A stretch of 64,000 nucleotides of DNA from Echria macrotheca (GCA_030411725.1 MU839837.1:186001-250000); one strand, 5' to 3'. Positions 36,307 through 47,445 are shown, numbered from the stretch's first letter. Translations and numbers: made by a program. The notes: a model not told the origin generated them from the sequence alone.

Positions 36307-37742
36307 TTAGCTTTTTGACCGAAACGGGACGTCAGCAATGATGATACCCAGTATCCAGCAGTTGACCAGGAAGAAGCCTATAGAGGCGAGCCACAACCCC
36401 GGAACAAAGGTGCTCTGGCCGAGGAACTCGAGCTGGAAGCCCTGCTGCAACCAGAGCGCTTGCGATGCAACCCAGAGCAGGAGGGCTGTTATCCCAAGCT
36501 TCTTGTCCTTTAGAAAGGAAGAATGTGGGAGGTACAGCGGAAGCAGGACCATGTACCAGAGAAAATACTGAGCCCGACGGGAGCGTCAGCAAGTGTGCCT
36601 GTTTGGAATCGAGGACGGGATATCAATATTACCTGACTCGTACACACTTTGTTAAATGTGACAAAGGCGAACGTCTGCGCTAGCATGGCGGTCGGGAGAT
36701 CCTTCTTGGCGAGGACGAAGGGGATCAGGACGCACGAGAGGACGAGCTGGGGGAGGAAGGCGACCGACTCGATGCGAAGGGCTGATAGATGCGGGAAGGC
36801 CGAGGTCAGGTAGAGCTGTGTGTTGTAGGGGCTGAAGTTGTGGCGGTGGTCGATGCGACTAACGTGGTGGAGGTACGTGTGGACTAGGAAGGGGCCGCCA
36901 TAGCTAGACGGCGCATGAGCTCGAGGACGGGAGCGGAGAGCGAACAGGGTGACTTACATGCTGAGCATGACAAGACTAAAGCCCAAGAATGTCGCGAGGC
37001 TGATGATGGTGAGTTTCAACCTCGCGGGTGTGAAGAAGGCACCGATACGGCTCGCAAAGCTCATCCCTGATTTGGAGGACGTATCGCCTGGGCCGCGGGA
37101 CGTCATTCTCTCCTGATCCATCCACCAAACGATAGCGGGGGCGTATATAAAGGGGTAGATCTTGAAGTGAACCCCGAAGCCGAGCAGCAAGGCAGCCAAG
37201 GTGACCTTCCTCGCCATCACCGCCCACAACAGCGCCGTAACAAGAACGCCCAGCAGACCCTCAGAGCTTCCCCGGGTGCTAATCGTGGCGACCATGGGGT
37301 TGAGCAGCCAAATGGCAGCAAACTTACGAGCAGTCGTCCCGTCCATAGGTCTTAGGCTCCCTCCGCCCATGGTGAGGAGACGCTCGAGCAGCCATCCGGC
37401 CACGAGGTCAGCAACGGCAAACAGAACCTTGCCGGAGCTGAAGCAAACGACATCCCAGATGGACGAGCCGGTAGCCCATGCGGTCGGGAGGAGAAGCCAT
37501 GCCAGGACGGGAGTGTAGCGGTAGGTTTCGCGGGCATAGGGGCTCTTCCCGTGGTTCATGAAGCGGGAGGCATCAGTGAAGACCAGGTAGTCAATGTCGG
37601 TGTACTTGAAGGGCGAATTCGCATCCTGCCAGAGGCCGTAGACGAGGAAGGCGCCGCGGAGGATGGCGGCCGAGAGATAGACAGCTGACGGGCTACCGAA
37701 AAACCTGGTCGTAGGTGAGGAAGGCACTACCGGGCCCGCCAT
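36307..37742 (-). CDS. gpi14: GPI mannosyltransferase 1 (PIG-M/Gpi14)
   Basis: Adds the first alpha-1,4-mannose, from dolichol-phosphate-mannose, to the GPI-anchor precursor in the ER lumen. Exons 37742-36958, 36903-36633 and 36567-36307 give 438 residues in a multi-spanning membrane protein. The luminal DXD catalytic motif is present as YTDIDYLVFTDA near residue 47. Family blocks RYTPVLAWLLLP, GVHFKIYPFIYAP, and the late RIDHRHNFSPYN and CTSQYFLWYMVLLPLYLP are all recognisable. Introns are 54 and 65 bases. It works with Pbn1/PIG-X, which is not in this window. It is divergent from the TRAX gene. The call is firm. Confidence 0.94.
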
Positions 37743-38164
37743 TGCGTCTGTGTTTTTTCCGCGGTGTTCGTTCTCGGCCGGAATCCAAGCTCTCCTCCAG
37801 CTTCACCGCCGCGTTCCCAAGCTCGCCAGTTTGATGCACCGTAAGTGTCAGCACCTCTTCAAATCCATCAGAATTCCCGAAACAGACGTAAAAAGACGCA
37901 TGCGCCGCTGCAGATTGCTGACAGTTTCCCAATCAGTTGTTTGAGGTCGAAAACGCGCTTGCTCCAGGACTGTTCCCAATGGCCGTTTGTCGATAACTGC
38001 AAAAGCTGGAACACGACTGCCCAAATTTCCTTTCTAACCCCACACCCAGGGGCGACGGTTTCAGTCTCTGACCTCGCCATACTACTCATCACCCCGTCAT
38101 CCAAGGCAAAACCCGCAAATTCGCAGCGAACCAAGTCGGCTCTGAGAAAATAACAAAGGTCAAA
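37743..38164. promoter_or_regulatory. divergent promoter region gpi14 / TRAX
   Basis: 422 bases between two divergent start codons; no gene. Probably a shared bidirectional promoter (inference). Confidence 0.45.
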
Positions 38165-39164
38165 ATGTCGGGATTTAAGCGCGACCGACAGGGAAACACC
38201 AAGAGACATGGCGACGGCCCCAAAGCAACAGCGAAGCCAGCCGTTCGCAACGCCTTCACGCCCATGTTTGAAGGTCTGCGCGACGAGCTTGATGCCCACC
38301 ATGACCGTCGTGCCCGCCTTTGGAAGAGCTCCAGGGACGTCACCGCCCTAAGTAAGAAAATGTAAGCACTTTGCAGGCATCCACACCGCGTCCAAAGCTC
38401 ACTCGCAACAGCATCTTCTCGCTACAGCGGTACGTTTCGAGCGCCCCAGCAGGCCCCCAACTGCCGGCATGACTAACACGCTCTGGCATTGAAGAGTCCG
38501 CAACATTGAGAATGAGCTACCACCGAATATCCAGGGCGAGGTTGACTCCCGCCTTGCCGAGGTTTCGCAGCTTCTGGCGGTCATGGCACCCGAAATCCAA
38601 GGTATCAACCGGTACCGCTACGCTCGCTCACTTGACTGTCTCGAGGAACTGGTCGAGGCTCTTACGTTTTACCACTACCTCAAGACGCAAACTCTGATCA
38701 GCCACAAGGCTCTCACTCCGATCGTTGACGACCTGGTCCGTCAGGGAGTCGCGGCATCAGAGGACGCCGTCATGGAAAGTCCGGAAGCGCCCGAGTCAGC
38801 CAAAGAGAGCGAAGCTCTGACGATTGGGCTCACAGATGAAGACTACCTGTACGGTGTTTTTGATCTAACTGGCGAGATGATGCGCTTCGCCACGACGAGC
38901 TCGGCTTTGACAGGGAAGCTGGCGGGCGGCGATACGGAAGACGGCCGTAACATTGTACAGGACATGCACGAACTCGGTAGCTTCTTTGAGATGCTCCCAT
39001 ATCGGGGCGGGCCCAAGAGTATATGGGAGAAGAAGCTAGAGGTAACGCGCCAGTCGGTTCAGAAGGTTGAGAAGCTGGGCTACGATCTCAAGGTGCGAGG
39101 GAGCGAGCGGCCCAAGGGTTGGATCCCGGATTTCAATTCTACGGAGCAGGAGGCAGAGGACTGA
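38165..39164 (+). CDS. trax: translin-associated factor X (TRAX)
   Basis: The Translin partner that forms the C3PO endoribonuclease, which handles RNAi passenger strands and tRNA fragments in Neurospora and animals. Exons 38165-38361, a micro-exon 38412-38429 and 38495-39164 give 294 residues. The micro-exon is needed to restore the conserved RDVTALSKKIIFSLQRVRN segment, equivalent to the first long helix of TRAX. Later family blocks are YRYARSLDCLEELVEALTF, DYLYGVFDLTGEMMRFA and LGSFFEMLPYR; the acidic E...E...DLTGE residues correspond to the catalytic acidic patch of TRAX. No Translin gene is in this window. Short introns of 50 and 65 bases flank the micro-exon. Confidence 0.9.
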
Positions 39165-40226
39165 TCGGGCGTCTCGTGTTGTTTGAACATAGCCTATCTA
39201 CAGGGTCGAGTCCGACGGTCGTCAACGGGTGCAACGACGCGTTGCTGCAGTGAAGCGAATTTGAGTTGGATGGCCCGATGTATTACCAAACAGCCAGACG
39301 CCGGATGCGAGCCCGACTAGTTTTAGCAATCTCGGGGATCTGGGAGTCTCGGTTCATGGCAGTGAGGTCATGGAACGGGAGGTTTGTTGCAGTACCTCGG
39401 CGGTTGCCCGAGTACTCCTCGATCATCGGCCTCGAGCATAACACCCATGGGCTGAGGTATTATTATTTTCTTCTCTTCTCCTTTTTTTCCTTCTCCATCT
39501 TCTTGGCTCTCCTACCTTCCCCCCTCTCTGCTGAAGGTCCTAGTCTTTCTTCCCTCACAACGCCCGGATATTTCGCAATGGGCGGCCAAAATGAAGAAAG
39601 ACGGCACCGTTCCCGAGTGACTGGTCAGCGCTGTGCGTGCCGGGGGCGGCCCCACCAGGAATATGCATGACTGCGTGGTTGCAGGTGAGGTGCATTTGAC
39701 GGCGGCATGGCGGACTCGCCTTGACTGCACCTGCTCAGGGCCTCGGGCTCTCACCGCCGCGCCGCCGGAGCTTCTCGGGCAAAATCCCGGACACGGCTTC
39801 GAACGGCTACCTACCGACTGGTTCCCGCTGTATCTCCGTCTTCGGCACGTCCTCTCGCCAGCCATGGGATGAAAGCTCTGGCGACTAGGGGCCTGCAGAC
39901 CGTGCATGGCTCTGGTGATTTGGCAGGTCGATGGACGTACGGCATCGAGTGATACGTCGTGGTATTGTGGGACCTGGGAGGTGAAATCGACGGTGAGAGA
40001 CCACATCCTTGTTTCTGTTATTCGCCGTCCGCTTGGCTTCTTCCCCCTTGATTATTTCCTCTGCGTGGTGCAGCTGGTAGCTATATATCCTGGCCTCCGA
40101 CTTCTTCCCTTATCATGGGCAGGCCCCCCCTTCTTCCTCGACTATAAAGGTCTAGACAGTCTCCCTCCCCTCCGTGTCTGGCCAGATCCTTATCATTTCT
40201 TCCATAACAACATCGTCGTCGTCAAA
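39165..40226. other. intergenic: TRAX 3' region and qa-4 promoter
   Basis: No gene seen. I looked for a quinate-activator type GGATAA..TTATCC palindrome upstream of the dehydratase and did not find a clear one. Confidence 0.35.
40143..40149 (+). promoter_or_regulatory. TATA-box candidate of the qa-4 gene
   Basis: TATAAAG located about 80 bases before the ATG at 40227, a plausible core-promoter position. Confidence 0.45.
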
Positions 40227-41291
40227 ATGGTCCACAAGCTCGCCATCACCTCCATGTCCCTCGGCCGCTGTTATGCGGGCCACACCTTCGAGAGCAAGCT
40301 GGACGCTGCCAACAAGTATGGATACCAGGGCATCGAGCTGTTCCATGAAGACCTCATCGACGTCGCCGAGCAACTATGCGATGAGAATGAGGATCCCTAT
40401 TCTGCTACGGCCCAGCTCGCAGCATCCCGGCACATCCTCGACATGTGTCGGGACCGCGGCATCGAGATCGTCTGTCTACAACCGTTCGGACATTACGAGG
40501 GCCTCCTTGACCGGGCCGAGCACGAGCAGCGGCTCGAGAAGCTAGCGCTCTGGATCCAAATGGCCCACGAGCTCGAGACAGACATGATCCAGATCCCGGC
40601 CAACTTCCTCCCAGCAGACCAGGTCAGCGGCGACCCGGACCTTATCGTGTCAGACCTCCGCAAAGTGGCCGACATGGGCCTGCAGGCGTGCCCGCAGATC
40701 CGCTTCGCCTACGAGAGCCTCTGCTGGAGCACTCACGTTGACGTGTGGCAGTCGTGCTGGGACGTGGTGCAGCGCGTCGACCGGCCCAACTTTGGCATGT
40801 GTCTCGACACCTTCAACATCGCCGGCCGCATCTTTGCCGATCCGACGGCGGCATCCGGCCGGACTGCCGACGCCGACGAGGCCGTGCGCCGCTCTGTGGC
40901 CGCCCTCGTTGCCCAGGTCGATGTGTCCAAAGTGTTTTATGTGCAGGTCGTCGACGCCGAGCGCCTCCGGGATCCGCTGCTTCCCGGCCACGCCTTTTAT
41001 GATCCCGAGCAGCCTGCGCGCATGAGCTGGTCCCGCAACTGTCGTCTGTTTTACGGCGAGGCTAGTCGTGGTGCGTACCTGCCCGTCAAGGAGATCGCCC
41101 GCGCCTTCTTTCACGGGCTCGGCTTCGAGGGCTGGGTCAGCCTCGAGCTGTTCAATCGGCGCATGGGGGATGCGGATCCCGATGTACCAGAGGAGTTGGC
41201 TCGTCGTGGGGCTATTTCGTGGGACAAGCTGGCGAGGGATATGAGGTTGGTGGCGCCTAGTCCTGCGGTGAGGATCTCGGCGTCGTTGTAG
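40227..41291 (+). CDS. qa-4: 3-dehydroshikimate dehydratase
   Basis: Converts 3-dehydroshikimate to protocatechuate in quinate/shikimate catabolism, a TIM-barrel, metal-dependent enzyme of the cytosol. A single exon of 354 residues, the size of Neurospora QA-4. It follows the QA-4/QutC pattern throughout: KLAITSMSLGRCYAGHTFE at the start, IEIVCLQPFGHYEGLLDRAEH, then DMIQIPANFLPADQVS, FGMCLDTFNIAGRIFADPT, FYVQVVDAERLRDPLLPGH, and FEGWVSLELFNRRM near the end. The metal-ligand acidic and His residues of the barrel appear present. None of the other quinate genes (permease, dehydrogenase, catabolic dehydroquinase, activator, repressor) are in this window, so it is not in a visible qa cluster. Confidence 0.94.
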   Translation: MVHKLAITSMSLGRCYAGHTFESKLDAANKYGYQGIELFHEDLIDVAEQLCDENEDPYSATAQLAASRHILDMCRDRGIEIVCLQPFGHYEGLLDRAEHEQRLEKLALWIQMAHELETDMIQIPANFLPADQVSGDPDLIVSDLRKVADMGLQACPQIRFAYESLCWSTHVDVWQSCWDVVQRVDRPNFGMCLDTFNIAGRIFADPTAASGRTADADEAVRRSVAALVAQVDVSKVFYVQVVDAERLRDPLLPGHAFYDPEQPARMSWSRNCRLFYGEASRGAYLPVKEIARAFFHGLGFEGWVSLELFNRRMGDADPDVPEELARRGAISWDKLARDMRLVAPSPAVRISASL

Positions 41292-42342
41292 TGTGGGGAT
41301 TGCTTTTTATTTTCGCGCTGTTTTATATCGGGTAATATCTGTCGTTGGGATTTGTTTAGAGCGGTGGGTTGTTTGCTTTGTTCGCAACAGACTGGGACTA
41401 GGTAATCGACAGGACATAGACTGCTAGACTAGAGATGGTTCATACCGTGGACGTAATACTAGTGTACATCCTGACTGGCTGTGGTCATATTGTCTTGGAA
41501 GAGGCTGTGAAGCATGAAATAGTGGTGATGGTAAGACGGCGACTGGAGGCCTCGGACGGTGTGGACGAATCTGGCCTCTCGTGGTCAGGCAGGAGTAGTC
41601 CCCAATTCGTCAAGAGACAGGCAAGGTTGGGTGGTAGTTGTAGATTCGACACCAAAGTTTCCGAGGATCTGGGTTTACAATAATACATTGCTGGCCTCAT
41701 CCACCGGTCCTGCGGAACTGAACGGGGAGCGGTTAGTTGTCTCTGGCTCTGTTGCAGCCTGACATCTCTATTTTGGATTGTTTTTAATTTCCCAGATAGA
41801 AACGCAAATCAAGAGGTTGGGCCTCGTATAAACCACAAAGTTCCCCCCGCCCCAGAAGGCCAACCTAAGCATCAACCATGTGCTTCTTGGGGTGGGACTG
41901 AAGCCAGACCCCCTATCTTCTTCCTGGGCGTCAAACGCCGCTATCAGCAACCAAGATAAGGAAACACAGACCGACCGATCGGAGCCCACATCGGACGCAC
42001 GCCCATCGGCGCGCCACCGACACCGGCCACGAGACGTGTGTACCTGCATCGCCTGGCCCGTCCCGGATGGGCCATGCCGTGTGATAACCTACCTTGCCTA
42101 CCAGCCGTTTGACGGGTGTACCGATCTCACCACTTCTTGCGGGTGGGTGTCCATGCGACCCAGCCGCGTGCGACAGGGAGGCCGAAATAGGGGTTGGTTC
42201 GTTGAGCACGTGCCAGGGACTCTGACACAACCATCACAACATCAGGCCAGAGATCCCCTCATACACTATGACAAAAAAATTAAATCGCAAATTCTGTGAA
42301 TAAGACATCACTATATACCTAAGATATGCAAAAATATAAGCT
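41292..42342. other. intergenic: qa-4 3' UTR to tRNA-Thr
   Basis: No gene seen on either strand; only short motif-free frames. Confidence 0.35.
42330..42334 (-). terminator. pol III terminator of the tRNA-Thr gene
   Basis: Run of five T residues on the minus strand, 9 bases after the tRNA 3' end, as expected for RNA polymerase III termination. Confidence 0.75.
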
Positions 42343-42436
42343 TGCCCACTATCAGAATCGAACTGATGACCTCATCATTAACCTGGCTTCTCGATGTGAT
42401 TACTAGTGATGCGCTCTACCACTGAGCCAAGCGGGC
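42343..42436 (-). tRNA. tRNA-Thr (anticodon AGU) with intron
   Basis: Folds by eye into a full cloverleaf on the minus strand. The 7-bp acceptor stem GCCCGCT/AGTGGGC contains one G-T pair. D arm GCTC-AGTGGTA-GAGC, anticodon stem CATCA/TGATG with loop reading C-T-AGT-A-A, 5-base variable loop, T arm ATCAG-TTCGATT-CTGAT, discriminator A. The anticodon AGU (A34 becomes inosine) reads ACU/ACC threonine codons. A 22-base intron (42379-42400) sits at the canonical site one base 3' of the anticodon, giving 72 mature bases before CCA. A T5 pol III stop follows. Confidence 0.93.
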
Positions 42437-42590
42437 TGTTGAATTGCTTGTGAAGTCAGCCGGCTATCGTATGTTCTAACTCTCTCTCTCTCGCAGAGCA
42501 TACATGTCTCAGATCGCGCCAGGCATGCCACGCGTCCATAGTCTGGAAGATGCCATCAACGCAGAAAGACAAGTCGAATATCGACCAGCC

Positions 42591-44834
42591 CTACCCCTCG
42601 AGCATATCCCCCGGGTACTTTTTCCATGCCATGAACCCAAATTCGGAAAACTCCTCCGACACCTCCCCCAAGCTGCCCGGAAGCATCGCCGACTTGACAA
42701 CTCCCGGCACGGCCGTCGTAGTCGTGTTCTTGGGCACGCCGTACAGGTAGGGCTTCTCATTCGCATAACAGTCGGTCTCGGCCTTCTCAGGGATGGTACC
42801 GTTCAGGATGTAGGCCTTGGCCGCTGAATCCGTGCAGTTCGAAGTATCGACCGACGAGTGCCCGTACCCGTGGTGGACAATCATCCGCGCGTTGCTACCC
42901 ATTTCCGCCGCGAGTCGGCGTCCGTTACGGAGCGGCGTTGCCGGGTCGTACACCTCGGCAATGAGCATCACGGGCGTCCGCAGCGTCTGATTGAGATCGC
43001 CACGGAAGACCTCGGCCGGCTTGGGCCAGAACTGGTTGAAGTGGCGGCACGGCAGCACTGTGTACCAGCGGCCGTTGCCGGCAATCCACGACTGCGTCGT
43101 CATGTTGGCCCAGAGCGACAGCCACCAGTCGACATCATCCGGTTCGGGCGCATCGTAGGAGTCGGAGCAGACCACGAGGCTGCCTAACTCACTATCCGAG
43201 CCAGGCTCACCAAGTTCTGGACACGGCAACGAGGGGTCATACCACCACGCCCCGCTCTGAAACCTCGTTGCAGCCAAGGTCGCGTTGCCCGACTCGAGGT
43301 CGTAGAGCAGTTGGGCCAATGCTGGCCAGCGTTTGGCTGAGTACATAGCGCTGTAGATGGAATCTACAATGTACGAGTGCATGATCATGGTCGGCGAGTT
43401 CTTCACCGTAGCTGGGATCGGACGCTCGATCAACGACGTGATGAGCGTGTCCATGCGAGTCATCAAGTCTGCGAGCGTTACCGGGTTTCCATCTCTCGGT
43501 TTGGCGAGTGCACAGCGCGCCGGGCCAGCATTCAAACATTCCCCCAAGAAGCCATCACGCCAGGCATCCGTTGCGTTGTCGAGGGCAGTCCACCCGAATC
43601 CGCCGCGGTGCCGGTGATCACGCACGTACTCGGTACCGTCCAGGATCATGCGGCCAACCTTGTCAGGAAACATGCCAGCATACGTCTGTCCGATGCCAGT
43701 GCCGTAACTCACGAGATAGCCCGTCAGGTCGTCCTCGCCGAGTGCTTTGCGAATCTCTTCTAGATCGCGGGCAACAAACGCTGTCGTCAAGAAGCGGCCA
43801 AGATCACCATGACGCTCAAAGCAGGCGCGGAAGATGGCCTCGTTCATGGCGTCGGCAATCTCTAGCTGGGCCCTTGGAGAGGCAGATGCGGCTCGGTGTT
43901 GCGAGGTTGCCAGATACCACCGGTCTCGCTCTGCATCATGAGTGAAGCACTCGACAGCAGGCCGTGAGATGTTGACACCTCGCGGATCCCATCCAAGGAT
44001 ATCAAACTGGCCACCGCTGAGCCGCTGGCTGATGTTATAACCCGAGCTCCACACATACCCTGTGCCGCTCCCACCAGGACCGCCGGGTTCGATGACGATG
44101 GTTCTCTCGCTTTTCCCACCCGCTGTCGAGTTCTGCGTTGCGTAGGACCGAGCCAGGCCAGAAACCTGGTACTTTGTAATGGCCAGTCTCATGATGCGGC
44201 TATCCGACTTGTTGGTGTAGTCCATGGGCACCTCAAGATACCCACAGAGGTAGATGCCGCGTCCGGCGTATGGATCCCCAACTGTCGAATTTGCTGTCGA
44301 GTTGGCGCCAGCAGGTCGCGGTCCCCAGCTCCAGTGCGATGGGTCGGGGTCGTAGAAGCCTGCCCATGTCCGATCGGCATTGGTATCGTTCAAGGCTGGG
44401 GGGACCGTTTTGTTTGTACAGGGTAGCAGGCGGAACGCATCATCCGCTTTCGGGAAGACACCGTACGGAGACTCCTGCAGGATTTTTGTCCTGGGAGGGC
44501 TGACGAAGCTATCGTGAACCGCAGCGCGAATACCGGGGGCTTCACATGTTGAAGCGTGGAACCCAAGCTTCCACTGCAGCAAGACAGCAAGCGCGAAGGT
44601 GCCGGCAATGAGAATCGAGCCGACCAGCCAGTTGACTCGGCTTCGCCTCGGAGTCGTGCCTCTAGGCAGCAGAGGTAGCTTCTCCATACTGTGAGAACTT
44701 GAAAAATGGCCTGAATCGTGCAGCGGCGACGAGTCCGGCGATTCGGCGCCGAGACGTGCGGGGGCGGGCCGAATGGGGAGGATCGGCGGCACCCGGCCCC
44801 CTTTCTCACCGGTTCCGAAATCGTTCGACTTCAT
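42591..44834 (-). CDS. membrane-anchored alpha/beta hydrolase with TAP-like C-terminal domain
   Basis: A probable exo-peptidase (tripeptidyl aminopeptidase-like) or esterase. A single exon of 747 residues. A type II signal anchor lies at about 69-88 (NWLVGSILIAGTFALAVLLQ), placing the large C-terminal part outside or in the secretory lumen. Many NxS/T sites agree with this. The hydrolase fold shows the oxyanion segment EPGGPGGSG at 249-257 and DILGWDPRGVN. The nucleophile elbow is LVSYGTG with Ser376, and the catalytic acid is probably in AEVYDPATPL, with His in HHGYGHSS. Oddity: the usual Gly two residues before the Ser (GxSxG) is Leu here. An alternative start at Met50 would keep the anchor. 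The substrate is unknown. Confidence 0.85.
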   Translation of the reverse strand: MKSNDFGTGEKGGRVPPILPIRPAPARLGAESPDSSPLHDSGHFSSSHSMEKLPLLPRGTTPRRSRVNWLVGSILIAGTFALAVLLQWKLGFHASTCEAPGIRAAVHDSFVSPPRTKILQESPYGVFPKADDAFRLLPCTNKTVPPALNDTNADRTWAGFYDPDPSHWSWGPRPAGANSTANSTVGDPYAGRGIYLCGYLEVPMDYTNKSDSRIMRLAITKYQVSGLARSYATQNSTAGGKSERTIVIEPGGPGGSGTGYVWSSGYNISQRLSGGQFDILGWDPRGVNISRPAVECFTHDAERDRWYLATSQHRAASASPRAQLEIADAMNEAIFRACFERHGDLGRFLTTAFVARDLEEIRKALGEDDLTGYLVSYGTGIGQTYAGMFPDKVGRMILDGTEYVRDHRHRGGFGWTALDNATDAWRDGFLGECLNAGPARCALAKPRDGNPVTLADLMTRMDTLITSLIERPIPATVKNSPTMIMHSYIVDSIYSAMYSAKRWPALAQLLYDLESGNATLAATRFQSGAWWYDPSLPCPELGEPGSDSELGSLVVCSDSYDAPEPDDVDWWLSLWANMTTQSWIAGNGRWYTVLPCRHFNQFWPKPAEVFRGDLNQTLRTPVMLIAEVYDPATPLRNGRRLAAEMGSNARMIVHHGYGHSSVDTSNCTDSAAKAYILNGTIPEKAETDCYANEKPYLYGVPKNTTTTAVPGVVKSAMLPGSLGEVSEEFSEFGFMAWKKYPGDMLEG

Positions 44835-45549
44835 CCTTGTCGAGCAACCTTTTTCCGCAGGTCGGTCGCTATCCTCTCAGCTTTCGAACCCCGAGCCAAA
44901 GTCGCGGCGCCCTGAAGAGCTTGACCATCTCGTCGAATGAATATATACTCTTTTGAACCTGGACCCGACCGACTCGCATCTTTATCCAAACAACGCGTTT
45001 AGCCGCACAAAGTACGCTGGTCCTTGGCAAGGATTCGCATGCTGGGTTTACGCCAGTTGCCTGAGTGAGCCCGGCCATAGATAGTCACCGGGACTTATTC
45101 CAACACATCTACTTAGATTCGCAGTTGCTGTGCCACATCTTTGAGCCGGAGGAATAACTCTGGCTGCGCCGCATTTCTCCGGCACGAGACTTGCTTGGCC
45201 CCTTTCATTGACCCCTCCGCGCTTGCGAGGCTTGTGATAAGGTAGGGGCGGGAGAATGAGGGGATTGCAGATTTGGGAATGGCCAGAAGAGAGCTAGCAG
45301 TGAGTGTATCAACGAGCATCCGACCAGACAGAGGCGTTTGTTGATGATAAAACGGGGTTCGTGGCCGCCGTGAGGCGTCCATTACTACCTGCTGACACTG
45401 ATTACTATATTTTGCAGCCTGACCTTGACCATCAGTATATTATACAGAGTTAGGTTCTACAACGTCTGTCTCAGCTACACAGTGCTGTTGAGATATACTC
45501 ACTAAAGTGAGGTCCCCCCGTGGTAGACAGCCATAAAGTTAGAAGACAT
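44835..45549. other. intergenic: hydrolase promoter, jip5 3' region
   Basis: No gene seen. Confidence 0.4.
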
Positions 45550-46856
45550 TTAGTCTAATCCAGGAAAGGCTGCCATCTTTCCTTGCGGTCCATTGCCTTT
45601 TCGCCGCTTCTTCTTGGATTGTTTCTTCTTCGGCCGCTCATTTTCGCTGTCGCTATCATCGCTCTCGGAGTCCTCGTCACTGTCAGCGGATCTCTTGATC
45701 CCGGGGATTTCATCGTCGTCCTCCTCCTCTTCGTCAGCTGACTCGGGTGCGGCCCAAACCTTGACAGTCTTGCCACCCCCACTGATTAAGCGGTGCTCGT
45801 AGTCGAAATTCACGGCGGCCACACCCTCCATATCGTCGTGTCTCAATACGGCCTCAACCTCCCGGTTCTTCAGGTCCACAATGCTCAAGCTTCCATCTCC
45901 GACCCCAACTACAACCTTCTTATCCCATCCCAGCTCGGAAGGCCCCCGAACAATGGCGTCGAGGCTCTCGGCGTCTCGTTTCGTCTGACCCCCCGATATA
46001 TAGATACGTTCTTGTTGATCATCCCATGAGCCGCGGTCCCAGAGCGTCAGCACCCCTCCGCCCGTCCCCACAGCCACCACCGCATTCTGCCGCATACGTT
46101 TGGGGCCCAATCCGGTAGGGATAATGGTCGAGCAGAGCAGCTCGTCGTCCTGGTCCTCCGACGTAGCAATGATTCCGTGCCGTAGGTCAGTAATGACGAG
46201 CGTCGTGCCTCCCGTCGAGACCCATTGTTTCGGAAAGCCAGAGGTGCTCTCTGCTGAGGGAGGCAGCGGTGTGATGCTGGTGACATAGTCCACATGCGGG
46301 ACGTGCTTTCGCACGGGTTTGGGGTCCAAGTATCCCTTCTCCCGCAAGTCGAAGATATAGAGACCGCCAGAGTCGGTGCCGAGCAGGAGAGTCTGAGGTG
46401 ACAGGGGATGGAGAATAGCAGGGCAGTCTATCGAACTCGAGCCTGGGTTGCGAGGAGGAAGCCCAATCTTGGAGATGACGATGCCGGTCTCGGGGGAGAA
46501 GTGCTTAACAACGGAGTCGGTACCCGCCGAGTAGAGTGCTGCATACGCCAGTTTGTCAGCAGCGTCTCATCATACAAGTATACTGGGATGGAGCTTAGCT
46601 GACATTCACCGTCGTGGCTGTAAGCAAGACACCGGCAGCTGCCTTTGTGGCGACGAGTGCTCCACACAGTCTTGACCATGCCCTTTCCACCGCTGATACT
46701 GCCGTTGTCACCGCCACCCTCATCGTCGGTTGATGGTAGACGAAAGGTCTCGACACGACCGCTGGTTAGGCCAACCGTCAAAAGTGGTTTGGAAGGGTGG
46801 AGCGCCTGCGCAAAGAGCTCTGAAGAGAGCGGCAGCGTACACAAGTTTTCGAGCAT
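45550..46856 (-). CDS. jip5: WD-repeat ribosome biogenesis protein Jip5 (WDR55)
   Basis: A nucleolar WD40 protein needed for 60S subunit maturation in yeast. Exons 46856-46610 and 46538-45550, separated by a 71-base intron, give 411 residues. Repeat-like blocks are SSELFAQALHPSKPLLTVGL, WSTRRHKGSCRCLAYSHD, LYSAGTDSVVKHF, LLGTDSGGLYIFDLR, VAVGTGGGVLTLWDRG and VAAVNFDYEHRLISGGG-KTVKVW, consistent with a seven-blade propeller. The C-terminus has an acidic run (DEEEEDDDEIPG) and a basic Lys-rich tail (KKKQSKKKRRKGNG) that likely acts in nucleolar localisation and RNA contact, as in Jip5. Divergent from the chitinase gene. Confidence 0.9.
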
Positions 46857-47445
46857 CCCGTCTGATTTGTAAGTAGTCCCGCAACTATGACCGTCAACTG
46901 GATTTCATGCCGATGCCGTGGAAAGATTTTTGAAGACTGGTCCAGATAAGTTTCAAACAAGAGCACAGCAATGGAGTCCAGCATGGTGGAGGAAAAAAAA
47001 TTGGAGACCCCCACACCTTACCTACCCCACTCACTGTGAATACACCTTGGATATTGATAGGGGCATCAAGGGACAGAAGTACCTAATAAAGTTCGAAGAC
47101 GTTAAAAAAGACGCTATGTTTAATAACATAGTTACTGGTAGGGCCGAGTGGGACAGCGAATATTCTTTTTCTTTTCCCTTCCACCGTACAGAGACGGGGG
47201 CCAACCAAAACACTAGCCAGCACTGCACATTCGGCTCGGTGTGCATATAGAGGAAAAGAGGTTCCGCGGTGGAGAATCGCTGTATCGGTTCCCGCACTGT
47301 GGATCTTGGCGCCGTCCCTTGCAGCAGGCAGTGGATGACATCACTGCGCCAACGTGGGAAATACATAAGGTCTCTAGATGCGATTAATCCTTCCAACTTT
47401 ACGAGGCACTGCTGAAGTTGAGAGAGGAGACTCGCAACGACAACA
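46857..47445. promoter_or_regulatory. divergent promoter region jip5 / chitinase
   Basis: 589 bases between divergent starts; no gene seen. Confidence 0.4.

Noticed and set aside
37838..37860. GTAAGTGTCAG, identical to the first 11 bases of the introner-like introns
   Set aside because: Similarity stops there, there is no matching 3' end, and it lies in an intergenic region; the string is close to the donor consensus.
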